A stretch of DNA of 64,000 nt from Ichthyophthirius multifiliis (GCF_000220395.1 NW_004086028.1:37264-101263), one strand, 5' to 3'. Shown: positions 50,745 to 63,650, counted from the stretch's first letter. Translations and numbers: made by a program. Notes: a model not told the origin generated them from the sequence alone.

Positions 50745-51700
50745 TCATTAAATTAAATGATTGATATATTTTTTATTTATTTTTAATATATTTATGTATA
50801 TATATATTTATAAATTAAATACATTATATAGAGTTTTTATTTTTTTACAATAAACATTATTAAAATAAAACTTTACTATTTTTATAAGTTTCCATTTAAA
50901 AATTTTTAACTTTACTTTGTTTATATTCTTATAAATAGTAATATTTTTTTCATCAAATAAATATATCTTTTAATTATTTAAAGAACTATTATTAATATAT
51001 TAGCTTTATTTTTCTTAATTAGTTTAATAAGCATCATATACATTTAATAATCTAATATACTTATATATTTATTTTTAAATTAAAATATTTTCCAACAAAA
51101 ATAAAAGATTTTAATTAATAAAGGTTATTTGTATTTCTATTGATTTTATTTTTCTTACTTTTTTATTTAAGAAAAAAAGTTAATTTATTTTTCCATAAAA
51201 GTGTCTTAAAAATTTTGACTTTGATAAATTAAATTTCTTTTCTCAAAAAAATAATATTGATAATATATTCATAAAATTACTATTTTTTATTTATAAAATT
51301 TAATATTTAAACCTTAAATATTCTAAAACATTATGTATATTATAAATTAAAAGAAAATTTTTTATATAATTTTTAGTTATAATTATATATATCTTTTAAT
51401 TTAATTCTTTTTTTTTTTTTAACCTCTTATATTTTATTTATAAACTATTTATAATGTTATTTCTTTATTCAATTTACGGTTTTTTATACTTTAAATACAT
51501 TCCAAGCAATCCAAATTGTTTTTTCCTATTCCTATATTTATTCCATTTGTTCGTTTTATATTCAATTTATTGAAATTATTAATGTTATCATTTTAAAGAA
51601 TTAATTGTTTATTTTTATTTTTTAAATGTTTATTTTACTATATTATAAATATACGATTTAATTTAATTTTTTTAATTTAATATTATAAGTTATTATATTT
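50745..51700 (-). CDS. Hypothetical protein, split gene
   Basis: Coding-like minus-strand segments can be joined by GT-AG introns: LNIKRTNGINIGIGKNNLDCLECIQ (about 51590-51520), an intron starting near 51435, KEIQFIKVKIFKTLLWKNK, a 22-nt intron-like stretch near 51150, then LLNVYDAYQTNQEKQS and KIYLFDEKNITIYK down to TGA at about 50747-50745. The LFDEKNITIYK strands are beta-propeller-like, but no repeat pattern is demonstrable. The start is not located. Limits are approximate. Confidence 0.4.
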
Positions 51701-52149
51701 TAATTCGTAGTTCTTTCATTAAGATATTTTTTATTCTTTTTTAATTTAAAATGTATATTTATTTTTTAAATATAAGATAAAATATATTAAATATAGTAAT
51801 AATAACATAAAATATATATATATAATCATATTTATTTATATTTTTTTTGATAATATATTATTTAAACTAAATTTCTCTAAACTTTTTTCTAAATTTATAT
51901 AAAAAATTTAAAAATTATATAAAATTTTTACTAATAAAATAAAAATTTATTAAATAAATTATTATTTAAAAAATTTTCATTTTTAAAAATTAATAAATAA
52001 ATTATTATTTAAAATAATGCTTTTAAAAATTAATAAATATATTATTATTTAAAAATAAAAGAAGTAAATAAAATTAATAAATTTTTTATAAATAAATAGA
52101 ATAATATATATATTATAAATATCTAAATATCCAATTTTTAACATAAATT

Positions 52150-52690
52150 TATAATTTTTACAAAAATTCCTATTTTAAAAATGAAATTAATATTGCTGCT
52201 CTATAGGTTTTCTGATTAAAACTCTTCTTAACTATAACAATTTACAATTTCCAATTAATCTAAATATTTTTCTCATAATTAAAAGCCTTATTATTAAATT
52301 TGTTAAGAATTAGAATCATTAATTTATTTAATAAATTATTTATTTAAATGAATAATAATTTTTCTTTTATTTAAAATTTTTACAAATTAATATTTTAAAG
52401 CCAAATATAATTTTATTTGTTTTGATTAAAAAAATCAATCTAATATTTCTAAATCTTTTTCTAAAGGCTTTTTATAAATAAGCAAATATTTCTAATTTAA
52501 ATAAATAAAATCTCATATTTTATTATATTTATTATATGGTTTTTTAATTTTAGATTCATAATGTATTTAAAAAGCTTATTCGCTATTTTTTCCCTATTTA
52601 ATTATTTTTCCAAAAACCTCCTTACTAAATTTCCTTTATAAAGTTAAAATAACAAATTTTTTTATTCATTATATAAATTTTTATAAAGAT
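52150..52690 (-). CDS. Possible hypothetical gene segment
   Basis: The minus strand is free of TGA in one frame over this stretch and encodes a mixed basic sequence (VRRFLEKQLNREKIANKLF, LFIQINNLLNKL, KKSFNQKTYRAAILISF). There is no clear start or stop; the frame fades into A+T on both sides. It could be 5' exons of the 50745-51700 gene. Limits are approximate. Confidence 0.3.
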
Positions 52691-53184
52691 AAATAGAATT
52701 CTTATTTTTTTAAAAAAAAAAAGGATTTGAAGAAAAAATTAATTTAGTTTTAACCATTTTATATTATAAAAGTATTTTAATTAAATATAAAATGCTCTTA
52801 ACACATAATTAATTAATTAAATATTTTCTTTTAAAAATATATTATTAAATTATATGTATTTATTTAATTTTTGTTGAATAAGAAAAATGTATTTATTTTT
52901 TGTTAAATATAAGAAAAATGTATTTAATTTTTGTTAAATAAGAAAAATATATTTAAAAAATGTTAAATAAGAAAAATGTATTTAATTAATAATTTTTTTT
53001 AAAATAAAATATTTTTATTACTTTATATAAATTAAATAATTATATATTTATTTTATAAGATTTTTATTTAAGATATATAATACTTTTTTTATCAAATAAT
53101 TAAACAAATAATAGTATATAATATATATTAAAAATTATCTTTAAAACTCTATTATTAATTTTTTTTTTATATTAACAAAAGCAA

Positions 53185-54699
53185 ATGAATTTAAACGAAC
53201 TTTTTATCCTTTCACAATAATAAAAATATTATGAATTAGTCTAAAAATTAGATTAAAATGAATAAAGATTTAATAAATAAGCAACATAAATAATTTTATA
53301 AATAATTAATTAGGACATGGAATAAAACTTCTTAATATTCTTATATACAATTACTTACTTAGATCCAAAGACAAATTTGAATTTATATGAAAGATTAATA
53401 AGGTCAGTAGGAAACGGTCAATAAGCAATTTTCAAATTAGATAGACTTTATAAAGTAATTGAAAATTTTAGAAATGCTATGCTTGAATAAGGATAAACAA
53501 TAAAAACAATAAAGCTTTACGAAGTAATAATATATATAAAAATTATTTAAAAATATAAAACAAGAATATACTTAATTTTAAAGGTTTTAATTAATAGTCT
53601 TTCCAAATAAAATTTGAAAATAACTAGATTTCATACGTACTTTTTAGAAGCCTGCTTAATTTCTAAAATGTATAAAAGTGCATTAAGAATTATTGATGTA
53701 CCAATAGTTTAATTAGATTCTAAATCATGTATAAATTTTTATATTTATTAACATTTTTATATTTATTTATAATAAAAAAGGTGTTAATGAAGAAGATGTA
53801 TTGAATTTTTTTTACTTTTCAGGATGTATATACCTCGGTTTAAAGGTTTTTTTATTATTTTATTTATTAATTGATTTTTTTTATAATCAAGAGATATAAT
53901 GATGCTAAATAAGCATTTTCTAAGACAATTAAATTATATACTTTTGATTTAAATGAATCTATTATTGAATCATCAAAAAAATATTTCTTATTAAAAATTA
54001 TGAATGGAAAAGTAATTAAAATATGGAAAAAAAAAAACTATATATAAAGGAAATAAAAGAATAGAAATTTTATAATTATGGAAATGTTCATATGAAAACA
54101 ATGCACACACTTTTAAATTTATATAAATATGCCGAAAAAAATTTAGAGTAATTTGATTAATTTGCAGCTGTAAATATAGATGAGTTTAAAAGGGATGGAA
54201 ATTATGTAAAAAATAGTATATATATATATTTTTAAATAAATATATGATTTTTTTTAAAGGATTTACTAATTTAATCAAGAGGAAATTTCGCAGTTAAATA
54301 ATTGAGAAATTTATAAGAATTATACTATAGAATATAAATAAGGTTTATTTTAAAAAATTATTTAAAAAATAAAAATAAAATAAAGCAAACTATAATAAGA
54401 AATATAGCCTTAATTTTAAGATATAACTTAATTTTAATATTAAGTAAATAAAATTGAATAAATGTTCAAAATAAATAGAAAATAAGATTGCATTGAATTT
54501 ATCTAAAATACTTAAGTCAACCATTAAAAATAAATTTTGGAACCTTTAGGCAAATAATATGGCTTAGTAATACTAATTTTTATTATTCTATTTATATATT
54601 TTAATTTAAAAGCTTAAAGAAATCAAATATTCTTATGAAAAAGAAAACGAATAAATGATTTTAGAGAGACTTTAATAACCAGATGCAATAATAATTTGA
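53185..54699 (+). CDS. COPS3: COP9 signalosome subunit 3
   Basis: Eight exons (53185-53523, 53584-53728, 53781-53845, 53892-54011, 54050-54205, 54260-54342, 54386-54566, 54613-54699) total 391 codons; every junction is in phase. Helical repeats precede a PCI domain. CSN3-type signatures include RFHTYFLEACLISKMYKSAL, FFYFSGCIYLGLKRYNDAKQAF, SSKKYFLLKIMNGK followed by YGNVHMKTM, then the PCI winged helix (LQQEIQPQFQDITQF, NKIEQMF). Human CSN3 has 423 residues. As part of the COP9 signalosome it would help remove NEDD8 from cullins. An Rpn3-type PCI subunit is the main alternative; the YFSG-K-Y-A pattern favours CSN3. Introns are 38-60 nt. Confidence 0.85.
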
Positions 54700-55126
54700 G
54701 ATAAATATTTATCCTTAAAAAATTTATAAAACAAAGTAATATTAATATATATTTTTAATATCTATTTAGTTTATAATTTTTTTTTTTTTTTTTTTAATAA
54801 ATATTATAATAAAATACTTATATCAATAAATATATAATGACTTAAAAAATATGAGTTTTTTTGATATTTAATTTAATATTTTTAATTTCTTTATAATAAT
54901 CTAACAAATCTTTATATTTATATTCAGAGAAAAATATAAATATATAATAGAAGTAATAATATTAATAATATTATATGAAATTTAAATTAAAATATCATAA
55001 ATATTTAATATTTATTTAATTTAAGAGGCAATAAATAAATATATAATATATTAAAAAATCAATAATATTTCAACAAAACAATAGTATAATATAAGAAAAT
55101 ATTTAATCCAAGATTTTTATATAAAA
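54700..55126. other. AT-rich intergenic
   Basis: A+T sequence with a T16 run near 54778; nothing is supported. Confidence 0.5.
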
Positions 55127-55716
55127 ATGAATATTATTTATAGTTATAAAAACAATAAATAAGATTTAAAGCTTTCTAGAAATTTTATCATAAAAAAAAA
55201 ATATTAAGAAAGCAAAATATATTTTATAGACAATTTTTTTTTTTTTGTTAATAGAATAATAGTATTATTAGTTTTTAATGTTAAAACACAAAACCAGAGC
55301 CTATATAAATAGAAAAAAATCAATTATAAAATTTTTATTTAAAAAAAAAAGAATTTAATATTGAAAAATAAACTCAATTTAAATATTAATTATTTTTTTT
55401 TTCATATGGAGGTAAAAACCCATCAAATAATATGAACGAAGAAAAATAGTTTATTTATGTCATTAGTCAATAAAAAAAAAAATGTATGAATAATTAATTA
55501 ATAAGAATAGGAATTATAAAAATATAAATACAAAGTACAAAATCCTTAACAAAAATAATGAAAAAAGTTAATTACTTACTATATATATAATTTATTAAAG
55601 GAAAAAAAGTGAGAGCTTTTTAAGTATAAATTACATAAATATAATAATAAGAAAATTAATCGAAATTCCATAAAGAAATTCAAGCCCATATAAAATAATT
55701 AAAATCAAGTCATTGA
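55127..55716 (+). CDS. Hypothetical protein, 5' part uncertain
   Basis: The frame from about 55258 to TGA 55714-55716 looks coding: QNTKPEPIQIEKNQL, KKKEFNIEKQTQFKYQ, and a C-terminus QSKFHKEIQAHIKQLKSSH. An acceptor-like T13GTTAATAG precedes it at 55238-55257. The ATG at 55127 starts a plausible first exon (MNIIYSYKNNKQDLKL) in another frame, but no GT donor joins them cleanly. Not recognised. Confidence 0.4.
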
Positions 55717-55869
55717 AAATAAAATTTATCAATATATTTTTATTATCATTTGCTTTTAAAGAAATGTATTTTATTTTAATATATTGTTTTTTAAAAAAAA
55801 TCATTATTAAGAATAACATATAATTTAAAACCGATTTCTAATAATTGTATTTTAAGTAATTTATAATAA

Positions 55870-56626
55870 TGAAATATAAAAAATAAGCAATTACAATACG
55901 ATTAATATAAATGACATATTTTTTCAATTATTTCCTATTTATTATTATTTCTAAAGAAAGCAAATACATATTTAAAATAGAGCATAAATGAAATATAACA
56001 TAAGAATATTTTAATAAAAGAAATTATATACATATATATTCATTAAATGAATACGTTAGTAATCAAATATATAAATTTTAGAAATATTTAAATTATAATC
56101 TTTGAAAAAAAAAAAAAAAAACTTTAAATTTTAGAAATATTTAATTAGGAATAAATTAAAAAATAATTTAAAAAAATTTAAATGAATTTAATTTGATATA
56201 GGAAAAGATAAAGAAATCGATATTATTAATATTAAAAAATTAAAAAAAGTTTTCTAAAATTATATTTCATTTTTTGAAAAAAAACTCAAGAGCAGATTAA
56301 AAGTTTTCTAAAATTCTTAATATTAATCTAAATATAATTAAAAATTTAAATAAATATCAGAAATAAAATCAGCATATATATTATATTTTATAATAATGAC
56401 CATTTTAAATCTAAAAAAAACCTATAATTCCTTTATTTTTATTCCAAAATTTGATATCAAAGATATATTAAAGAATAATAAAAAACAATAATTATCCAAT
56501 TAATTAATTATACATATACATATAAATTTATCCCAAAATTTTTAATTTAAAGCTATGATAAGTTATAAAATTAAATAAATATTTAAAATTAATAATTAAT
56601 TTTCCTTATTTTATCAAAACGACTGA
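55870..56626 (+). CDS. Possible membrane protein gene
   Basis: A short first exon candidate at 55870 (MKYKKQAITIRLIQMTYFFNYFLF) and a convincing downstream segment from about 56206 to TGA 56624-56626: EIDIINIKKLKKVFQNYISFF, SRLKVFQNSQYQSKYNQ, then a hydrophobic AYILYFIIMTILNL and a tail ending FSLFYQND. The pattern of a basic region before a transmembrane helix resembles multi-pass ciliate membrane proteins of unknown role. The join between the parts is unresolved. Confidence 0.4.
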
Positions 56627-57648
56627 AATTTTTTTAATTAAAATTGCTTTTTGAATATATATATAATATAAAAAGAAAGCTTTTTTTTATTTATAAAAAA
56701 ATAAAAGAATTTAAATATTTATTCGAAATAAATTATGGCATTAGAAAATTATTAACAAAAAAAAATTGATAATTTAATTTTCATTAAATTTTTTAATTTA
56801 ATTAAAAAAAAAAAAAAAAAAACTTTAATATGTATTTTTTTTATATAATATTCAATAATTTAATAATAAAATAATAATAATTATATCTCTTTAACCTAAT
56901 TTTAAAATATATAGAGGTTTAAATTTACAATAATTTAACAAATATTTGATGATGAAAAATTATTAAATTAATAATTATTTTTTATTAAAGTAAAATTAGT
57001 AATATTTTATTGATGTATGTATCTAAAAAATAAATATTTAAAGAAATTTAACATATAAAAATACAATTTAGAAGAAAATAATAATATTTTACTTAAAGTT
57101 TTTTAAAAATCAAGAAAAAGTAACAAAAATTAAATAATAATAAAAATAAAAATAAAATAATACTGGGAACTATTAATCTTTTTTTTTAAAAAAATAATAT
57201 TATAATTTATTAATAACGATAATAAATTATAATAAAATAAAAGCTTTTATAATTTTTTTTATTATATAATAATTACATATATACATGTTATAAATAACTT
57301 ATATTAGAATATAATTATCAACTTTTTCTAATATTTTATAAAGAAAATATTTAAAATTTAATTTTTTTTTTTTTTTTTATGAAATTAAAAAAATTATAAT
57401 TTTTAGAAATTTTTTATAATAAAATTTTGTTTGTTTATTTTAAAAATAAATAAACATAACATTTTATAAAATAAAAAAATAAGATTAAATATTTTGTTTA
57501 TTTTTTTTTGAAAAAAATTAATATACATAAATATATAAATATTTAAAACAATGGGATATTTATTTTATATATAAATTATAAAATTATCATACTCTTTTCA
57601 TATAAAATTAAATCATATTTATAAATAAAATTTAAAATTGTTTATAAA
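56627..57648. other. AT-rich region with a weak ORF
   Basis: ATG 56735 starts a TGA-free frame (MALENYQQKKIDNLIFIKFF) that crosses an A18 run and gives sequence such as QQYFIDVCIQKINI near 57000, but it has no credible end. I do not call it as a gene. The rest is A+T. Confidence 0.35.
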
Positions 57649-58961
57649 TCAATAATTTTCGTTTTTATTATTAATACTTTCTAAAAAGTTATTGTTTTAA
57701 TACTTTTTACCTGTGAAAAAATCTATTATTAAATAAGAAATTAATAATATTTTTTTTTTTTTCCCAATTAAAAATAAAAAACTTTACTTAAAGAATATAT
57801 AGAAGAAGAAATAGATTTAGATTTAATAGAGCTTTAATTATTTTTAGAACACAAAGAGAATCTTTCATTATTTTCCTATAAATTATAAAAAGATCTATAA
57901 GTAGTTAATCCGTATTAATAAGTTTTTATAAGTGTTGAAATCTTATCTTATTTATTATCATCATCATCATTATGATTATTTTGAAATGGTTTTTTTTTAC
58001 TTTATTTTTCGTTTTCAAATTTTTCAATATCTTTAATTAAAAAATAATTCTATTTTTTTATTTTATTTTATTTTTTTTTTTAAAAAAAAAAACACCTTTA
58101 CAAATATCTTCCAAAGTTAACCCTTTTTCTTATTTATTATTGCTTTTTTAAAAATTATTAATTTTCAAAACTGCCACATTGTTATTACTATCATATAAAA
58201 CAGCTTTTTCAAAACATTCAAGCGCATTTTCTAAGTTTCCAAGTCTTTAAAAGCATTCTCCTTAGTAAAAATAAGCTTCTGAATAATCAGTTTTTAAATA
58301 AATTGATTTTTCCAAAGATTACAAAGCAAGCTAATATTACTTATTTAAATATTATATTTTTCCCAAAATAAACATTTATTTATAAATGTTTTTTTTGTAA
58401 TATTTATTTGTACTTTTATCAGATAAATCAATTAATTTTATCTAATTTTAAATGGCTTCATTATATTCTTCTATTTTTATCAAAAGAGAAATCTTACTTT
58501 GTAAAACAGGAATTTAGACAGGGTTTATATTTAAACAATCATTATAACTTTAAATTGCTTATTTATAATTTTTTAATTTTTCTTAAACTAATGCTTTTAA
58601 ATAAAATGCGTTTACATTTTTTGTTTCTAAGTTTGTAAATTGTTCCAAGCATTCTAATGACTCTTTATATTACTTTTATTAATAAAAAATATTTCCTTTG
58701 TTAAATAAAGCAGTGTATGAAATTTAATCTATTTAAAGAATTTCATTTTGACAATTTATATATTCTTAATATTATTTTAAAAATAAATAACAATCAGCCT
58801 TTATATATAAGTATTGTATATTTTATAATCCATTTTTTTATATCTATTCGTTTATTTGATTTATAGATTCTATATATAATCCCTTTTTTATCATATCTTT
58901 AATATTTTCAAATTCTTTAGTATTTATTTCTTAAATTTTAAGAATATCATTTATTAACTTT

Positions 58962-59034
<73 letters not shown>

Positions 59035-59063
59035 AATATTATATACTTTTAAGGACTTATCAT
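57649..59063 (-). CDS. TPR-repeat protein
   Basis: Exons 59063-59047, 58961-58096, 58030-57788 and 57722-57649 join to 399 codons. At least six tetratricopeptide repeats fill residues 25-300, with the W/L-G-Y-A-F-A-P pattern visible in ALFNKGNIFYQQKQYKESLECL, AFYLKALVQEKLKNYKQAI, MFILGKIQYLNKQYQLALQSL and AYFYQGECFQRLGNLENALECF. The C-terminus is polar with HNDDDDNK and SIKSKSISSS. The role is a protein-interaction scaffold; the partner is unknown. The start exon encodes only MISPQK and is separated by an intron that consists largely of an (AT)n microsatellite; its phase is exact. Confidence 0.85.
58966..59029. repeat. (AT)n microsatellite in TPR gene intron 1
   Basis: About 32 AT units within intron 58962-59046. 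Confidence 0.95.
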
Positions 59064-59783
59064 TTTTTTAAAAAAATAAAATTATTTTTAATAAAATTTT
59101 TTTAAAAAAATATATATATATTAATAATTATTTTATATATAAATTATATTTTTAATTTTTTTAATTAAATTTTTTAATTATTTTACAAAAGATAAATTAT
59201 AAAACATAATAAAAATATCATTGAATAATAAAAATTAAAATAAAAAATTGCTAGCTTAAATTAATTATGGATTTTTTTATATTTTCTAAATATTATTCGA
59301 TTGCTAATAATCTACTTTTAAGCAGTCTAAGCATCATTTATATAATTTTTTTTTAAAAAAATTAATTATATTATATAAAATTTAAATAATATAAGATTAC
59401 TTAAATATAAAAACAAAAACTATTAGAAAATTAACAGTTAAAGAAAATTTTTTACTTTATTATATTATTATAAAAATATACTTTTTTTCAAAAAAAATTT
59501 ATAAATTTTTTAATTTTGAAACAAAACAAAAACAAAAAAACAAAAGCTATGTTTTGATTCCTAATAAATATAATTAAATAAATTATTAAAAAACAACTTT
59601 ATTTATTAATATAAAATAATTTTAATTTTATAGTTTTTTTTATATTATTTCTTTTTTTTAAAATAAATATAATGTTTTAAAAACAAAATACATATAATAA
59701 TTATTTTATATATAAGGAATAAAAAATTAAAATAAATAAGGTTGGGAATTTCTTCCAATTTATTTTATAATTTAACTTCTTAT
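59064..59783. other. AT-rich intergenic
   Basis: About 720 bases of A+T sequence between two minus-strand genes; nothing is supported. Confidence 0.5.
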
Positions 59784-60456
59784 TCATAAACTTAATAATT
59801 ATTGATCCAAACTCCTCCTTCTTAAAATTATCAGTTATTCTAGAAGCTTTAAATAATAGTATAATGACTAACTAATACCAATTTTTTAATTATTCTTAAC
59901 ATTTAAATAAAAAAAAGAAGTTAAAATAGCACCTTATTAATTTTGAAAAATTATTATTATCATCTTCGTAAAGCTTATTGGTATTTATTTTTTTAGAGTT
60001 TTAATTATTGTTAAATTTCCTTTTTTCTAAAATTTATTATTTTTATAAATTTTCATTTATATTATTTCCTCATTTTATAGAATTAATAAACATTCCAAAT
60101 TTATATACTCGAATTCCTTTAATAATTTGAAATTCTGTTCTTTATAAATTTCTATAGAATTTCTTATTTCGGATTTAACTTAACAACCTACTTAACAAAT
60201 GTTTTTTCACCTAAAAATGAGCAAACAACTATATTTGATTTATCTTTATGCTTTTATAAAATACCAAAATAAATTTGTAAAGCAAGCATGAGCTAATTAA
60301 TCAAAAATATATATACTCTATCAGAAGAATAGTCTTAATTTACTTTTTTACCTACTTTTGTAAATTAATAAATTTTAATAAGCATTTTGAATATACATGT
60401 ATTAGTTTTCAAAGGATATTTAAATTATTATTTATATATTTTTTCAATTTTTGCAT
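59784..60456 (-). CDS. Unrecognised conserved-looking protein
   Basis: The first 140 codons are clearly coding: YPLKTNTCIFKMLIKIYQFT, YSSDRVYIFLINQLMLALQ, NIVVCSFLGEKNICQVGC, and EIRNSIEIYKEQNFKLLKEF. The balanced composition with cysteines differs from the low-complexity neighbours, so it is probably a folded, conserved protein. Two -1 shifts at A-runs (plus-strand T-runs 60448-60452 just after the ATG, and 60202-60207) are needed to keep it open. The 3' third can be read in two frames; TGA 59786-59784 ends one of them, the other (KNWYQLVIILLFKASRITD) runs on past 59760. It is divergent from BOLA3 by about 170 bases. Confidence 0.55.
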
Positions 60457-60630
60457 TTTTTTTATATTATTATAAAATAGATTTTTATTTTAAACAAATA
60501 TACAAAATAATATTTTACAAAAAAAATAAAAAAATTATATGAACATATATATATATATATATATTAATATATAATATAAAATATTTATTTTATATTAAAA
60601 ATCAACATAATTTTAAATTAGTTAAAAAAA

Positions 60631-61057
60631 ATGATTAGGAACTTATATAAATCGATTCTAAATACAAATACATTTCCTATTTAAAAGATTTTCAGAAATT
60701 TCAACATTTAATTTGACTAATTAAAAAAATAAAAAGAGCAAGAAATCGCTGATATTTTAAAATTAGAATTATAAGCGAAATATGTATATATTTAAGATAC
60801 TACAATAACTGGATCATGTAATAAAATATATTAACAACATAAAAATAATTTTAATCTAATCGTTATTAATTAAAGGTGGATAAATGTATAAAATGATTGT
60901 AGAATCTCCTCTTTTTACTGAAAGAAGTAAAGTTGAATAGCATTAAATGGTTAATAATGCATTAAGAGAAGTATTAAAGGAAGTACATGGATATAATTTA
61001 AAAACAAGATAAGTATAGTAATAAGAAATTGTCTAGAAAGTTTAAATAGAATAATGA
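60631..61057 (+). CDS. BOLA3: BolA-family protein, mitochondrial BOLA3-like
   Basis: Exons 60631-60817 and 60876-61057 join across a 58-nt GT-AG intron to 122 codons. The first 30 residues (MIRNLYKSILNTNTFPIQ) are basic and hydroxylated without acids, like a mitochondrial presequence. The BolA domain follows: YVYIQDTTITGSCGQMYKM with the conserved Cys made by the splice, then VEQHQMVNNALREVLKEVHG, close to the QQHQMVNQAL motif of human BOLA3 and containing the invariant His. BOLA3 works with the glutaredoxin GLRX5 to deliver 4Fe-4S clusters to lipoate synthase and respiratory complexes. The C-terminus has an extra Gln-rich extension. Confidence 0.93.
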
Positions 61058-61453
61058 TAAATACAAAATATTAAATTATTTGTATTATAATTAACAACAA
61101 CAACAAAATATTTATATAATAAAATATAATAAATTAAAAAAATAATATAAATGTTTCATATTATTTTTGTTTTGTAAAAATACTCAATCTATAAAAAAAA
61201 TAAAAAAAAAAAATAGAAGAAAGATATAAATGATATTTTATTTTGATTGAAATTTTTTTAAAACTATATGAATAAGTTATATTTGAATAAGTAATATTAA
61301 TTGTAAAAAAAATATTTAAAATAATTTTAAAAATTATTAATTAATTTTAGACAAATATAAATATATTAAATATGAATGTACTAAAATTAACTGATAAATA
61401 AAAAAAATAACTAAGAATAAAAAAAAAAATAATATATAAATAATATAAATATT

Positions 61454-61491
<38 letters not shown>

Positions 61492-61846
61492 TACCTGCAT
61501 ACATGCATATATGCATACATATATTTATACATATATATTATATATGTATATATATTTTATATAATTTCATATTAAAAACTACTTTTCACGATTTTTTTAT
61601 TTTTAATATGTATATAATCTTTATTTTTTTTATCTAGATAATTAAAATCAAAAATGTTTAATTTTATTTGTATTATTTGTATGTTTTTATATTTTCTGTT
61701 TTATTTTTATATAAATAATGTTGGTTTTTTTTTTAGTTTTTAAAATGAAATTACAAAAATATTAAACAAAGCTATTCAACTAATAATATTTTTTCAAAAT
61801 TATTTAGTAAAATATTTTAAATAAAATAAAAATAAACATTATTATA
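61058..61846. other. AT-rich intergenic
   Basis: A+T sequence with (AT)n and ATAC-type runs at 61455-61545; nothing is supported. Confidence 0.5.
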
Positions 61847-62180
61847 ATGAATATTGAATTAGTATTAAAATAAAAAAATTTTAAAGAAAATAAAATAAAG
61901 TTTATAATATCAAGTAATATTAAAGTTAAAAGTCAAAAAGTATATAAAAAAAAAATATTTACTATTATAATAATTATTTAAAAATTTTATAATAATTTTA
62001 CATATTTTAAATATGGGATTTAGAAAAAGCCGTATTTTTAGTTCATTACCTATATTAAATATTGTTAATGCTGATTAGGAAATTTAAAATAAACATTTTT
62101 AATAAATTAAGTAAAAAAATTATTAAAATTAAATTGATTATAAGAAATTATACATTATATAATTTTTAATAACAATATGA
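61847..62180 (+). CDS. Weak small ORF
   Basis: ATG 61847 (MNIELVLKQKNFKENKIKF) may splice through a long A+T stretch to KSRIFSSLPILNIVNADQEIQ (62021-62085), ending at TGA 62178-62180. Alternatively ATG 62013 alone gives 55 codons. No family is seen. Confidence 0.28.
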
Positions 62181-63290
62181 ATAATCTATGAATAATAATT
62201 TAATGGATATATAAAAGCAATGAAATACTAACTTGCCAATTATATAAAATTAATAGAAAAAATAAGATAATAGATTATAATTAAAATAATATAAATTTGT
62301 ATTTTGTTAAAAAGCTAAAAGATATAAAAATAATTTCCCAAAAAAGAAGTTTTATTTGAAAAAAAATTAATTAAAAGAAAAATTTTTTTAGATATTTTTT
62401 TATAGAAATAATATGGAAGAATTAAATAGAATTTTTTTTATTTTTGTGAAAAAAAAAACATTTTTTTGTAAGAAAATGAGGAGAAAAAAAAATATATTTT
62501 TTAACAAAAAATATGAAATTGAATGGGGAATATAATTTTTTTCTTTTTGGACAATTTTTGATCAGACTTTTTAGATTTTTATAAAAAGACAATTTTTTGT
62601 GACTAAAAAACAAAAGAAAATTTATATTTATAATAGTAAAAATTCTGCTAAAATAATTAAAATTATATAAATTTTTTAATAAATTAGATATTTTTATTTA
62701 TATAATTTTTTAATAAAATAATTGATTTTTTTTTTTTGTCTTTTTTAGTAAAAAAAAATAAAATATTTTTATTTTATATTAAAAATTAAAATATTACGAT
62801 TAATTTATAAATGGCTTTATTAATAAAAAAATATATTCAATCAAATTTTAGAAAGTTTTTTATTTTTTAAATTATTATTAAAAATAATAGGAATATATTA
62901 ACAATAAATTATCTAATCAAACTGATTATAGCTTTATTAATTATTGTCAAATTTACAAAAAATTAATGTTTAATTTTATTTATAAATGATATATCCACAT
63001 TTTTTTTATTTTATTTATAAACAAAACCATAAAAAAATAAAGATTACTATTTTTTTTTTTAATTAAACTTAAAATAATCAACACTCTTAAATGGAATTTA
63101 AGATAGGATAAAATAATATTAAATATATAAAATTATTATGTTAAAAATATCAGATTATTAAGACTTTTTGTAAATAAAATCAAAAAAGGAAAATTAATTT
63201 ATTTAAATAGAAAATTAAAACTAAGTCATAAAAAATTAAATAAAAATCAAAATATTAATGAATGTAAACTTAAAATTTTTTTATATTAAA
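62181..63290. other. AT-rich region
   Basis: About 1.1 kb of A+T sequence with T-runs; the slightly more mixed part at 62400-62640 has no credible frame. Confidence 0.45.
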
Positions 63291-63650
63291 ATGGAAGTAA
63301 ATCTAAATGACCCTTATAATTTAAATCTATAATAATATTATAAATAGTATTAAAATAATTAATATTTTTATAAAAAGAAAAACCTTTTTAAAATAAAACT
63401 TATATATTTAAACATATCAACTATAATAAAATTAATAATTATTTTATTTAAAAGTATTAAATATAAAAAATAAAAGATTAGTAAAAAAATTAAATTGAAA
63501 ATATAACTCAATAAACATAGTAATATTAAAAATAAATAAATTAATATTATAATTTAATAAAGAAAATAAACAATTTAAAATAGAAAATTGATTAAAAAAT
63601 AATTTTTGAATAAAAAATAATAAGAATTTAATATTCACTTTATTTATTGA
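63291..63650 (+). CDS. Weak ORF near window end
   Basis: ATG 63291 opens 119 codons to TGA 63648-63650. The first 30 residues (MEVNLNDPYNLNLQQYYKQ) look coding; the rest is K/I/N-rich and may be intron or UTR. It could be the 5' exon of a gene continuing beyond the window. Confidence 0.3.

Noticed and set aside
62422-62613. Minus-strand 63-codon ORF rich in K and F
   Set aside because: It is a low-complexity product of A/T homopolymers without coding character.
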